A DNA stretch of 64,000 nucleotides, from NCBI GenBank assembly GCA_017556805.1, contig JAFYMC010000035.1, positions 1 through 64,000 on the forward strand, given 5' to 3'. The DNA comes from Lachnospiraceae bacterium (lineage in GTDB: Bacteria; Bacillota; Clostridia; Lachnospirales; Lachnospiraceae). Below the pieces are notes generated by a model, which was not told the origin of the DNA, ran no database searches, and saw nothing but the letters and a program-made list of their open reading frames with translations. Of this stretch, positions 45,043-53,413 are shown piece by piece; positions within the stretch are counted from its first letter, which is position 1, and every line of letters starts with the position of its first letter. A program made the translations under genes and the position numbers.

Positions 45043-45840
45043 ATGTTCTATCACGCAAAGAATGAAACATTGAATTTGTGTACAACCACAATGGATTATG
45101 TGACCTTCGGTACGGGAACAAAGCCTCTTGTTATCATTCCGGGCCTAAGCGTACGTGGGGTAAAGGGCGCAGCAGCTTCTCTTGCCTATATGTATCGGTT
45201 GTTTGCAAAGGAATTTAAGGTGTACGTGTTTGACCGCAAGGCGGAACTTCCGGAAGTGTATACCGTACGGGAGATAGCCGCGGATGTAGCAGAAGCGATG
45301 CGTCTATTAGAGATTTCTAATGCGGATGTGTTCGGCGTTTCTCAAGGAGGCATGATTGCACAGTATCTGGCTATTGACCATCCGGAGTTGGTACATAAGG
45401 TGGTATTGGGAGTGACTTTATCAAGAAATAATACCACGGTAGAACAGGTTATTGCTGATTGGATTTCTATGGCGGAGCAGGGTGATTTTGACGGATTCGT
45501 ACAGGATATGCTATACAAAATGTATTCCGATGCATATATCAAGAAATATCATTTGCTTCTTCCGGTTGCGGCAAAGTTCAGCAAACCTAAGGATTTCGGG
45601 CGTTTTATCATTCTTGCCAAGGCGTGTTTGACTTGTAATACCTATGATGAACTGGATAAAATCAAGTGTCCGGTGCTGGTGCTTGGCGGTAAGAAGGATA
45701 AGATTGTGAACGGACAGGCATCGGAAGAACTTGCGGAAAAGTTGCAGTGCGAATGCTACATGTATGATGATTTAGGACATGCGGCTTATGAGGAAGCGAA
45801 GGATTTTAACCGGAGGATATATGAGTTTTTGAGGAAGTAA
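45043..45840 (+). CDS. Alpha/beta hydrolase
   Basis: 265 residues after AAAGGAGG. Nucleophile motif GVSQGGM at about residues 104-110, acid in LGGKKDKIV near 227, and His in DLGHAAYEE near 247. The family includes esterases and haloperoxidase-like enzymes. The protein lacks a signal peptide and is cytoplasmic. It is in the run after miaA. Confidence 0.88.
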   Translation: MFYHAKNETLNLCTTTMDYVTFGTGTKPLVIIPGLSVRGVKGAAASLAYMYRLFAKEFKVYVFDRKAELPEVYTVREIAADVAEAMRLLEISNADVFGVSQGGMIAQYLAIDHPELVHKVVLGVTLSRNNTTVEQVIADWISMAEQGDFDGFVQDMLYKMYSDAYIKKYHLLLPVAAKFSKPKDFGRFIILAKACLTCNTYDELDKIKCPVLVLGGKKDKIVNGQASEELAEKLQCECYMYDDLGHAAYEEAKDFNRRIYEFLRK

Positions 45841-45852
45841 AGGGTAAAATTG

Positions 45853-46368
45853 ATGGTGTATATTGAAAAGAAAAACATTCTCCTCACAACTTTTAACGGT
45901 ACTTCATCAGAGATGCTTTTAAAGGGTTTCAATGATTTTTCGGTAGTGATTCTACCCAATGACAAGGTAAGGGATTCCGAGATACTAATAAAGACACTTT
46001 CTGGGACCCACTTTGATTATGTTCTAAGTTTTGGTCAACGACCGAGCATTAAGGATAAGGTGCACATTGAAACGACTGCAAGAGACGGTGAATTGCGAAG
46101 GGATACTGCCTTTGACGGTGAAAAATTAAGGCTGTTATTTGAACAAAACGATATTCCGACAAAGCTTTCTCATAATGCAGGAACATCCTTTTGCAACTGT
46201 CTGTATTGGGGCGTTTTAAAGTTTATTGAGGAAAAAGAGTTGGATACGAAGATGGTATTTGTACATGTGCCGTTTATTAAGAATATCGGAGATTTTGAAC
46301 TGTTTCGACAAAGAATCTATAATACAATTAAGTTGCTGGAAGGGGATAATCATGAGCATCATTGTTAA
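45853..46368 (+). CDS. Pyroglutamyl-peptidase I-like (C15) protein
   Basis: 171 residues from ATG 45853; a TTG one codon earlier is possible. It resembles peptidase C15, which removes N-terminal pyroglutamate. The catalytic triad positions are visible: Glu73 (VHIET), Cys114 (NAGTSFCNCLYW) and His138 (FVHVPF). It is shorter than typical Pcp (about 205-215) and the N-terminal substrate loops are reduced, so the specificity may differ. Its last 17 bases overlap the start of the monooxygenase pseudogene. Confidence 0.75.
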   Translation: MVYIEKKNILLTTFNGTSSEMLLKGFNDFSVVILPNDKVRDSEILIKTLSGTHFDYVLSFGQRPSIKDKVHIETTARDGELRRDTAFDGEKLRLLFEQNDIPTKLSHNAGTSFCNCLYWGVLKFIEEKELDTKMVFVHVPFIKNIGDFELFRQRIYNTIKLLEGDNHEHHC

Positions 46369-46517
46369 CTTATACTACACCGGTCAAAACGGCAATGCCC
46401 GGAAGTTCGCAGAAGAAATGACCTCCCGAGGTATCGTGGATGCTGAAACAGATTGCGGAACTTCGGGAAAAATACAAGCTTCACCTTCGGGCGGAACGAT
46501 ATGTTGAGGAGAAATGA
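46352..46517 (+). pseudogene. Antibiotic biosynthesis monooxygenase (ABM)-type gene with internal deletion
   Basis: The start (ATG 46352 after AAGGGG) encodes MSIIVNLYYTGQNGNARKF, then EEM.S.GIVD, the opening of a small quinol-monooxygenase-like ABM protein of about 95 residues. After about residue 31 the frame goes wrong. From 46443 another frame reads LKQIAELREKYKLHLRAERY, the family's C-terminus, and ends at TGA 46515. About 45 middle codons are gone, with a frameshift at the joint. The product would lack the active core. The original stop lies just before the next gene. Confidence 0.75.
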
Positions 46518-46522
46518 ATCAA

Positions 46523-46960
46523 ATGAAGGAACTGATTGATTTTTTGATAAAAGCCAAACAAAAGACTTACGCAGGGAAGGGCGCGGAAATCACATCCTGT
46601 CGTCCGGAATCCCATGATTTGGTGTATTCCGAGGGAGACTATATGTATTATGACACCTTTCTCGGAGGAGGAAAGTTTGTGGGTGAGGAAGCCCTCTGGA
46701 TTAAAGGAAAGCCTTACTGGAGCATGAATTATGCGGGAAGGGTTACGGGAGAGAACTTTAGCGGAGATTTCTTAAAAGAGGCCCTTCTTTTGGTACCCTT
46801 TGATAAACCGTTTCGCGGACCGGAGCATTATGAGAATGACGGTTATACCTATGATTGCAAGGTAGAAGGGGATTTTTCTTGGTTTCAGGGGTATGAAACC
46901 ATTTGTTATCAGGGTGTGCAGATTTATGAGTGTTATTTCCATGGGAGTATAATAGAGTAA
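46523..46960 (+). CDS. DUF5680 domain protein
   Basis: 145 residues if it starts at ATG 46523, 11 bases after GAGGAG; ATG 46514 is in frame but only two bases from that RBS. It matches DUF5680: FLIKAKQKTYAG, then HDLVYSEGDYMYYDTFLGG, FVGEEALW and WSMNYAGRV, with RGPEHYEN and a final GVQIYECYFHGS. The function of the family is unknown. It is a small cytoplasmic beta-rich protein. Confidence 0.85.
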   Translation: MKELIDFLIKAKQKTYAGKGAEITSCRPESHDLVYSEGDYMYYDTFLGGGKFVGEEALWIKGKPYWSMNYAGRVTGENFSGDFLKEALLLVPFDKPFRGPEHYENDGYTYDCKVEGDFSWFQGYETICYQGVQIYECYFHGSIIE

Positions 46961-47052
46961 AGCACTATGATTCAGTAAAGAATTGTTCGATGGTCGGTAA
47001 AGGACATAGAGCGATTCCGGGCAAAGAAGTAAAAAGGAGTGAGTTTGGAAGC

Positions 47053-47607
47053 ATGAAAACCTTGATATTTAACGGTTCTCCGAGGAAAAACGGAGATACT
47101 GTAAGCTTACTTAAACATTTTTTCGAGCGACTGCCGGGAGAGTATAAAATAGTGGAAGCCTACCGCTGCAACATTTCTCCTTGCATGGATTGTCGCTATT
47201 GTAAAACGAATAAAGGGTGCGCAATACAGGATGAGATGCAGGAGGTTTACGACTATCTGAAGGATTGCGACAATGTGCTGATTGCGTCGCCGGTGTATTT
47301 TTCGGAGCTGACAGGACCGATGCTTTCTGTGGGAAGTCGCTTGCAGACTTACTTTTGTGGTAGATTTTTCCGTAAGGAAGAGAGTGGACTTACGACCAAG
47401 AAGGGTGCGGTGCTTTTGGTGGGCGGCGGTGACGGGAAAACGAATCAGGCCTATGATACCGCAAAAATCTTATTGAAAAACATGAATTGCAAGGAGATTT
47501 ATCCGCTGGTTTGTTCCCATAATACGGACCGTGTGCCGGCAATCGAGGATGCGCAGGCGGTGGCGGGAGTTGAGGAGATTGTAAGATTTTTCGAAAGAGA
47601 GCAATAA
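47053..47607 (+). CDS. NAD(P)H-dependent FMN reductase-like flavodoxin-fold protein
   Basis: 184 residues from ATG 47053, 13 bases after AAGGAGT. The FMN phosphate loop FNGSPRKNGDTVSLL is at residues 6-20. CNISPCMDCRYCKTNKGC carries a run of Cys typical of the iron-sulphur flavoprotein-like NADPH-dependent FMN reductases, and ASPVYFSELTGPM binds the flavin. It probably transfers electrons from NAD(P)H to quinones or other acceptors. The neighbouring monooxygenase pseudogene would fit a former redox pair, which is inference. Confidence 0.88.
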   Translation: MKTLIFNGSPRKNGDTVSLLKHFFERLPGEYKIVEAYRCNISPCMDCRYCKTNKGCAIQDEMQEVYDYLKDCDNVLIASPVYFSELTGPMLSVGSRLQTYFCGRFFRKEESGLTTKKGAVLLVGGGDGKTNQAYDTAKILLKNMNCKEIYPLVCSHNTDRVPAIEDAQAVAGVEEIVRFFEREQ

Positions 47608-47609
47608 CA

Positions 47610-48029
47610 ATGACTCAGGTTAGATTTTATGATGCTATCGATGATTCATTATTGAAGTTCGCGGTAATTATAACAAAAAGTGCCGAAAAATGGGTTCTTT
47701 GTAAGCATAAAGAACGGACAACCTATGAGGTTCCGGGAGGTCATAGAGAAGCAGGAGAGTTCATTGAGGAGACTGCGAGAAGAGAACTTTACGAGGAAAC
47801 AGGTGCTTTGGAATATACAATTATGCAGGTTTGTGCTTATTCCGTGCAAAAAGACAGTGGACAAGAAACCTTTGGAATGTTATACTATGCCGAGGTGACT
47901 TCTTTTGAAGAAGAGCTTCACAGTGAAATCGAGAAGATTGTTTTGTCAGAAGAATTACCGGAGAACTGGACCTATCCGGAGATTCAGCCGAAGTTGATTG
48001 AAGAAGCGGTAAGACGGGGCATTCTTTGA
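47610..48029 (+). CDS. Nudix hydrolase
   Basis: 139 residues, three bases after the previous stop. The Nudix box GGHREAGEF...RELYEETGA is complete. Similar 8-oxo-dGTP diphosphatase-like proteins cleave nucleoside diphosphate derivatives, but the substrate cannot be named. It ends the accessory run; directly behind it begins the 53-bp hairpin array. Confidence 0.9.
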   Translation: MTQVRFYDAIDDSLLKFAVIITKSAEKWVLCKHKERTTYEVPGGHREAGEFIEETARRELYEETGALEYTIMQVCAYSVQKDSGQETFGMLYYAEVTSFEEELHSEIEKIVLSEELPENWTYPEIQPKLIEEAVRRGIL

Positions 48030-48030
48030 T

Positions 48031-48295
48031 AGAATACCGACTGAATCCTTGAAAATCTTGATTGGTCGGGTGATATATGTACAGTACTCCCGACTAAGTT
48101 GTAAAAAGAATGAAATCATCGGGGGGATTTTTGAAGGGTATCCCGACTAGCCAGAATATAAAATAATTTAGTCGGGGGTAAAATGCAAGAGGCTCCCCGA
48201 CTAGAAAAGATAAATTCAGAATTAGTCGGGGCAAGAAGTGATAGAATACCCGACCAAATGGCAATAAACTTAGATTAGGCGGATTTTAACCTCAA
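48031..48295. repeat. Array of five 53-bp hairpin units
   Basis: Five units start at 48031, 48084, 48137, 48190 and 48243. Each has CCCGACTA or a variant at the same offset, and units 1 to 4 have TAGTCGGGG or a variant about 27 bases later. Units 3 and 4 form clean stems of 8 and 9 bp (48142-48149 with 48169-48176; 48195-48203 with 48223-48231). Units 1, 2 and 5 are degenerate. The rest of each unit is A/T-rich and divergent. There is no coding capacity. Confidence 0.75.
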
Positions 48296-48434
48296 TAGGA
48301 TGCGGAAATATGTCCATATAATATTTATGTAAACTAATGATGCTGATTCATAAATAAGTACTAAAACAATCCTAACCAAAGCGTAATGTAAAAACACTAA
48401 CAAAATAAAATTATAATATACAGGAGACATTACC
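48296..48434 (+). other. A/T-rich leader region before ynbB
   Basis: The end of the 405-base gap between the Nudix gene and ynbB. It is A/T-rich, with TATAAT-like strings at 48317-48322 and 48412-48417 but no convincing -35 at the right distance. CAGGAG at 48421-48426 is the likely ynbB RBS. I see no small open frame worth calling. Confidence 0.5.
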
Positions 48435-49721
48435 ATGAACGATTATTTACGACTGATGTACAAGGACAGCAAAATCGATGATAAGGTATTCGATTTATGT
48501 AACGAAGTGGAAGAGTCCTTAAAGGAGCGTTTTCAGGCCATTGACGAGGTGGCGGAGTACAACCAGTTAAAGGTACTGGCGGCTATGCGGAAGAATAAGG
48601 TTTCCGATACCCACTTTAACGATTCTACGGGCTACGGCTATGACGATTTGGGGCGTGATACCTTAGAGGATGTGTATGCGGATGTGTTCCACACGGAAAG
48701 TGCGCTGGTACGTCCGAATCTGGTGTCCGGTACTCATGCGTTGACCATTGCTTTATCCGCAAACCTGCGTCCGGAGGATGAGATTTTGTCTCCGACGGGC
48801 AAGCCGTATGATACCTTGGAGGGAGTTATCGGTATTCGTGAGACAAAGGGGTCTTTAGCGGAATACGGTATTACTTATAAGCAGGTGGATTTGTTGCCCA
48901 ACGGCAATTTTGATTTTGACAAGATCAAGGAAGCCATCAACGAGAAAACAAAGCTCATTGCCATCCAGCGTTCCAAGGGCTATCAGACAAGACCGACCCT
49001 GTCCGCAGGCAGAATCGGTGTGTTGATTTCCTACATCAAGATGGTGAAGCCGGATGTAATTTGTATGGTGGATAACTGCTATGGCGAGTTTGTAGAGGTT
49101 ATCGAGCCGACGGATGTTGGCGCGGACCTTTGTGTAGGCTCTCTGATCAAGAATCCGGGCGGCGGACTGGCGCCTATCGGCGGTTATATTGTCGGTAAGA
49201 AGGAGTATGTAGACAACTGTGCGTATCGTTTGACCGCACCGGGCCTGGGCAAGGAAGTAGGTGCAAGCCTCGGCCTTAACCGTTCCTTCTTCCAGGGACT
49301 TTTTATGGCGCCGACGGTGGTTGCGGGAGCCCTTAAGGGAGCGATTTATGCGGCAAATATTTATGAAAAGCTCGGTTTCAAGTGCGTTCCGAGAGGAAGA
49401 GAAGAACGCTTTGATATTATTCAGGCGGTAACTTTGGGGAGCCGCGATGCGATGCTTGCATTCTGTCACGGCATTCAGGAAGCTGCGCCGGTGGACAGCT
49501 ATGTGGTTCCGGAGCCGTGGGCAATGCCGGGCTATCATGACGATGTCATCATGGCGGCGGGCGCTTTCATTCAGGGTGCTTCCATCGAACTTTCTGCGGA
49601 TGGGCCGGTGGCGGAACCGTACAATGTGTACTTCCAGGGCGGTCTCACCTGGTATCATGCGAAGTTCGGAATTATGAATTCCGTCCAGAAGCTGTATGAG
49701 AAAGGACTTATCCTGCAATAA
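48435..49721 (+). CDS. Methionine gamma-lyase family PLP protein (YnbB type)
   Basis: 428 residues of the aluminium-resistance/YnbB family of PLP-dependent enzymes, fold type I. Motifs include LVSGTHALTIAL, the Asp of VDNCYGEFVE, and the PLP-lysine region GSLIKNPGGGLAPIGGYI. The family is annotated as methionine gamma-lyase-like, although the true substrate is uncertain. It usually lies near miaA in Clostridia, as here. It is followed by its own terminator. Confidence 0.9.
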   Translation: MNDYLRLMYKDSKIDDKVFDLCNEVEESLKERFQAIDEVAEYNQLKVLAAMRKNKVSDTHFNDSTGYGYDDLGRDTLEDVYADVFHTESALVRPNLVSGTHALTIALSANLRPEDEILSPTGKPYDTLEGVIGIRETKGSLAEYGITYKQVDLLPNGNFDFDKIKEAINEKTKLIAIQRSKGYQTRPTLSAGRIGVLISYIKMVKPDVICMVDNCYGEFVEVIEPTDVGADLCVGSLIKNPGGGLAPIGGYIVGKKEYVDNCAYRLTAPGLGKEVGASLGLNRSFFQGLFMAPTVVAGALKGAIYAANIYEKLGFKCVPRGREERFDIIQAVTLGSRDAMLAFCHGIQEAAPVDSYVVPEPWAMPGYHDDVIMAAGAFIQGASIELSADGPVAEPYNVYFQGGLTWYHAKFGIMNSVQKLYEKGLILQ

Positions 49722-49757
49722 TCGAGAAAGAAGAAGTGATTGCGAATAAAGAAAATG

Positions 49758-49790
49758 AGCGGCAATTCCGAAAGGGAGAGCCGCTTTTTT
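49758..49790 (+). terminator. Rho-independent terminator after ynbB
   Basis: AGCGGC (49758-49763) and GCCGCT (49780-49785) form the stem, followed by a run of six T (49785-49790). Confidence 0.8.
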
Positions 49791-49802
49791 ATAAAAATCA
49801 AT

Positions 49803-49830
49803 TGAACAAATTTTCGATTTGTGTTATAAT
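49803..49830 (+). promoter_or_regulatory. Promoter before the DUF4321 gene
   Basis: TTGAAC (49803-49808), a 16-base spacer and TATAAT (49825-49830) with an extended TGT. It lies about 37 bases before the start codon and probably drives the DUF4321 gene and radC. Confidence 0.65.
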
Positions 49831-49866
49831 ACATGCAGGGAGAATTTTAGGAAAAGAGGGATTTTT

Positions 49867-50133
49867 ATGAAGACCGGAAAAGCTTGGGTGTTACTGTTAT
49901 TATTGCTGTGCGGAGTGGTTATCGGCGGATTTTTGGGTTATCTGACGAAGGATATTTCCTGGCTGTCGTGGCTGGATTACGGAATGACCTTTGGGTTGGG
50001 TACCGAGGCTGGTACCGGGGCATTTGTTCTGAATCTCGGTGTGATTACGCTGACCTTCGGTTTGTCCATCAAGATTTCCATTGCCAGCATTATCGGCGTT
50101 GTAATTGCGTTTTTGATATACAGAAAGCTTTAA
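49867..50133 (+). CDS. DUF4321 membrane protein
   Basis: 88 residues from ATG 49867, after AAAAGAGGG; the in-frame start at 49819 lies inside the promoter. Two transmembrane helices (about 7-28 and 62-85) flank a short loop with a Gly-rich stretch. It resembles DUF4321 proteins that occur near radC and mreB in Clostridia. The function is not known; the location suggests a link to cell shape or division. Confidence 0.75.
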   Translation: MKTGKAWVLLLLLLCGVVIGGFLGYLTKDISWLSWLDYGMTFGLGTEAGTGAFVLNLGVITLTFGLSIKISIASIIGVVIAFLIYRKL

Positions 50134-50166
50134 GTCCCGGAGCCTTTTCGCAAGAGAAGGAGGCTT

Positions 50167-50868
50167 ATGGAGCATTATCTTACAGTAAAAGAACTTCCGG
50201 AATCGGAGCGTCCGTATGAGAAGTGCGAACGCTTCGGTCCGGGGGCATTATCGGATGCGGAGCTTTTGGCGGTGATTATCCGGTCCGGTACGAAGAAGGA
50301 ACGGGCGGTAGATCTGGCGGTTCGTGTGCTAAACCGTCCCGGTGCGAAGAAGGGCTTGTCTGCCCTTTATTACTATTCCCGTCAGGAACTTCAAAAAATC
50401 AAAGGAATCGGCAAGGTAAAGGCGATTCAGCTTTGCTGCGTGGCAGAGTTGGCCAAACGGATGCATGTTGCGGAGGATGATGCTTGTACGGTTGCGTTTC
50501 ATTCGCCGGAAAGTATTGCGCAGGCGTATATGGAGCGGATGCGGCATTGTCGTACCGAGGAGATTATTCTTCTGATGCTTGATACCAAGGGACGGAAGAT
50601 TGCGGATGAAGTGATTTCAAAGGGGACCGTCAATATGGCGGTATTGGAGCCGAGAGAGGTGTTGTGTACGGCCTTACGGTACGAGGCGGTATTTTTAATT
50701 TTGCTGCATAATCATCCCAGCGGAGTCCCTTTGCCCAGCGACGCGGACATTTCCGTGACCCTAAAGCTGGCAAAAGCCTGTGAAATCGTAGGGATAGAGC
50801 TTCGCGACCACATTGTCATTGGGGACAATTGTTACCTCAGCATGATGGAAAAAGGCATTTTAGAATGA
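50167..50868 (+). CDS. radC: RadC family protein (JAB/MPN domain)
   Basis: 233 residues. An N-terminal helix-hairpin-helix region (about 25-100, with KIKGIGKVKAIQL) is followed by an MPN/JAMM domain whose metal motif HNHPSG..LPSDAD is near residue 181. The name suggests DNA repair, but loss of radC has no clear repair effect in the bacteria studied. It lies before mreB, an arrangement conserved in many Firmicutes. The start ATG follows GAGAAGGAGG. Confidence 0.93.
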   Translation: MEHYLTVKELPESERPYEKCERFGPGALSDAELLAVIIRSGTKKERAVDLAVRVLNRPGAKKGLSALYYYSRQELQKIKGIGKVKAIQLCCVAELAKRMHVAEDDACTVAFHSPESIAQAYMERMRHCRTEEIILLMLDTKGRKIADEVISKGTVNMAVLEPREVLCTALRYEAVFLILLHNHPSGVPLPSDADISVTLKLAKACEIVGIELRDHIVIGDNCYLSMMEKGILE

Positions 50869-50898
50869 TATTTGTCAAAATATAGGACAAATAAATTA

Positions 50899-50927
50899 TT
50901 GAAATAAATAGGAAAAAGTGGTACACT
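50899..50927 (+). promoter_or_regulatory. Promoter of the mreB operon
   Basis: TTGAAA (50899-50904), a 17-base spacer and TACACT (50922-50927) with TG one base upstream (extended -10). Transcription would begin near 50934. This excludes the ATG at 50928 and supports the TTG at 50970 as the mreB start. Confidence 0.6.
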
Positions 50928-50969
50928 ATGATAGAATATAGAAATACTATGCGAAGGGAGATAAGAAAG

Positions 50970-52001
50970 TTGTCATCAAAAGTTTTTGCCATAGATTTTG
51001 GTACAAGTATGTTAAAGGTTTACAAGAAAAACGAGGGTGTCATTTTCGACGAAAAGAATGTAGTTGCCATCTGCAACGGAACCGTAAAGGCAATCGGTGA
51101 TGAGGCCTTTGAAATGTACGGGAGAACCCCGGATAATTTCGAAGTTACCTTCCCGGTAAAGTACGGTGTCATTGCGGATTTTGCCAATATGCTGTCTATG
51201 TTAAACGCTTCCCTGGAGACCATTTCGGACAAGTACGGAAAGGTAAACGGTGCGGAGTTCATCGTGGCCATTCCGAGCGATATCAGTGAAGTAGAGTGCC
51301 GTGCATTCTATGATTTGCTTTGGAGCTCGTCCGCAAAGCCGAAGAAGGACAAGGTGCGTGCGGTGCATAAGCCGGTTGCCAATGCCATCGGTGCGGGACT
51401 GGAGGTTATGACCGCCAACGGTATTATGGTGGTGGATATCGGCGCAGAGACTACCGAGATTGCGGTTATGGCGCTCGGCGGTATTGTAAACAGTAAAAAG
51501 GTAAACATCGGCGGAACCCGCCTGGATGATACCATTATTACCAATGTGAAGAAGAGATATAACCTTATTATCGGCAGTAAGACCGCAGAGCTCATTAAGA
51601 AGGAGCTTTCCTGCGCGCTTCCGCCGAAGGAGGTTAAGACCATTCGTGTTTTCGGACGTGATGTAATGTCCGGTCTTCCGACCGAGGCTGAGATTGATTC
51701 CGCCTTTGTATACGAGTCCATTGCAGAGCATTTGCAGTCCATCGTAGATGCGGTTAAGGTGATTTTAGAGAAGACTCCGCCGGAAATCGCATCCGATATT
51801 CTGGACACCGGTATTTATCTGACCGGCGGTTCCGCGAATATTAAAGACCTGGACAAGCTGTTTGCCCAGGAGACCGAGCTGGATATTTACATTTGTGAGA
51901 ATTCCGCAAATACGGTGGTGGAAGGCTTAGGTAAGATTTTAGAGAACGGAAAGTTCAGCGATTTGCGCTTGACCTTGGACAAGATGGCAAACGGAGGTTG
52001 A
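50970..52001 (+). CDS. mreB: Rod-shape-determining protein MreB
   Basis: The likely start is TTG 50970, nine bases after AAGGGAG, giving SSKVFAIDFGTSMLKVYK, the usual opening. The in-frame ATG codons at 50928 and 50949 would add tails not typical of MreB, and the first lies upstream of the expected transcript start. 343 residues of the actin-like fold: phosphate-1 DFGTSMLKVY, phosphate-2 VVDIGAETTEIAV, adenosine motif GIYLTGGSANI. MreB filaments direct lateral wall synthesis with MreC, MreD, PBP2 and RodA, all encoded here. Confidence 0.92.
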   Translation: MSSKVFAIDFGTSMLKVYKKNEGVIFDEKNVVAICNGTVKAIGDEAFEMYGRTPDNFEVTFPVKYGVIADFANMLSMLNASLETISDKYGKVNGAEFIVAIPSDISEVECRAFYDLLWSSSAKPKKDKVRAVHKPVANAIGAGLEVMTANGIMVVDIGAETTEIAVMALGGIVNSKKVNIGGTRLDDTIITNVKKRYNLIIGSKTAELIKKELSCALPPKEVKTIRVFGRDVMSGLPTEAEIDSAFVYESIAEHLQSIVDAVKVILEKTPPEIASDILDTGIYLTGGSANIKDLDKLFAQETELDIYICENSANTVVEGLGKILENGKFSDLRLTLDKMANGG

Positions 52002-52007
52002 TAGAGG

Positions 52008-52880
52008 ATGAAACGTCGCAGAAGGAGAAGACGGAGCGACTTTGAGTTCAATCCGAAGTATTTATGGATATTCTGCATCATTCTTTGTGTTGTGCTGATG
52101 TTTGTGTCCTATCGCTTCCCGGAGCGTTTCTCCGGTGTAAAGACCTTTGCCGGCAATATTATGGCTCCGATGCAGCGTGGGATTAATACCGTAGGACGAG
52201 GCATTTTCGATAAACTGGAGGGGTTCCGGAGCGTGAAGTCCCTGCGGGAGGAGAATGAAGCGTTAAAGGCGAAGATAGAGGTCCTTACCGCTACGAATCA
52301 GACCCTAACCCAGGACAAGTATGAATTGGACGGGTTGCGTCGTTTGTACGAGCTGGATGCCAAGTACATGGATTACGACAAGGTGGCCGCACGGGTGATT
52401 GCCAGCGATACCAATAACTGGTTTTACAGCTTTATCGTAGACAAGGGCAGTGAGGACGGCATTCAAGTCGGCATGAATGTTATGGCAGGCAACGGCTTGG
52501 TGGGTATCGTTTCCGAAACCGGCAAAAACTGGTCCCGCATTCGTTCCATCATTGACGATAACTGTAATGTCAGCGGCATGTCCATAGAGACTCAGGATAC
52601 TTGTATTGTATCCGGTGATTTGAAATTAATGAAAGAACAAGGTGTGATTCGCGTGGAAATGATTTCCATGGATGCGTCCTTTCAGGATGATTATGAAATT
52701 GTAACCTCACATATCAGCGATAAGTATTTACAGGGCATCTTAATCGGTTATATACAGGATATTAAGGTAGACTCCAGTAATATGACTAAGACCGCCTATT
52801 TAGTTCCTGCGGTGGATTTTGAGCGTCTGGATGAGGTGCTGATTGTGACAGAGCTAAAAGAGGCTTATGATTTTAAATAG
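52008..52880 (+). CDS. mreC: Rod-shape-determining protein MreC
   Basis: 290 residues. A basic N-terminus (KRRRRRRR) is followed by one transmembrane helix (about 21-38). A coiled coil (about 65-100, LREENEALKAKIEVL) and the beta-barrel pair of MreC (VIASDTNNWFYSFIVDKGSEDGIQVGMNVMA) come next. It links MreB to the wall enzymes outside the membrane. The RBS AGAGGATG overlaps the start region, and it begins six bases after mreB. Confidence 0.94.
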   Translation: MKRRRRRRRSDFEFNPKYLWIFCIILCVVLMFVSYRFPERFSGVKTFAGNIMAPMQRGINTVGRGIFDKLEGFRSVKSLREENEALKAKIEVLTATNQTLTQDKYELDGLRRLYELDAKYMDYDKVAARVIASDTNNWFYSFIVDKGSEDGIQVGMNVMAGNGLVGIVSETGKNWSRIRSIIDDNCNVSGMSIETQDTCIVSGDLKLMKEQGVIRVEMISMDASFQDDYEIVTSHISDKYLQGILIGYIQDIKVDSSNMTKTAYLVPAVDFERLDEVLIVTELKEAYDFK

Positions 52881-52903
52881 ATTAATCGGAAAGGGACGAT
52901 AGC

Positions 52904-53410
52904 TTGATTCGCGTATTACTTGTTTTTGTGGAATTGATTCTTTGTTTTTTGCTGCAAAGTACGGTAATGCCTGCGTTATCCTTGGCGGGCGTCGTTCCTG
53001 ATTTGTTGTTGATTCTTGTGATTACGGTGGCGTATACACGAGGTCGGGTGGCAGGAATGCTTACCGGATTTGCGGCGGGCCTGCTTACGGATGTTTGTTT
53101 TAACGATATGGTAGGCTTGTGTGCGTTATTTTACTTATGTATCGGCTATATTGCCGGTTATTCTCAGAAAATATATGAGGAACGGGATTATACACTTCCG
53201 TTACTGATGATTGCGGCAGGTGAGTTTTTGTATTCCTTTGCGTACTATGTTGCGTATTTCCTGCTTCGAAGCAGAACGGAGTTCGGATATTATTTTGTAC
53301 ATCTGATTCTTCCGCGTATGGTGTATACCGTTTTTGCAGCTGCTTTTTTGTATCCGTTGTTTCATTGGATACACCGGCTGGTGGTGCGTTATGTGGAAAA
53401 GGAGGAGTAG
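52904..53410 (+). CDS. mreD: Rod-shape-determining protein MreD
   Basis: 168 residues with five hydrophobic helices, a typical MreD. It starts at TTG 52904, after AAAGGGACG; no in-frame ATG gives a full-length protein. Visible family features are VVPDLLLILVI and GFAAGLLTDV. It is a partner of MreC in the elongation complex and is followed three bases later by the PBP2 gene. Confidence 0.9.
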   Translation: MIRVLLVFVELILCFLLQSTVMPALSLAGVVPDLLLILVITVAYTRGRVAGMLTGFAAGLLTDVCFNDMVGLCALFYLCIGYIAGYSQKIYEERDYTLPLLMIAAGEFLYSFAYYVAYFLLRSRTEFGYYFVHLILPRMVYTVFAAAFLYPLFHWIHRLVVRYVEKEE

Positions 53411-53413
53411 CGG

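Noticed and set aside
48031-48295. CRISPR array
   Set aside because: The units are regular (53 bp), but the conserved parts are short stems that diverge between units, the spacers are not of uniform unique sequence and no cas gene is nearby.
48855-49718. 287-codon frame on the minus strand
   Set aside because: It lies wholly inside the ynbB gene, has no RBS and its protein has no family features. It is a shadow of the codon use on the other strand.
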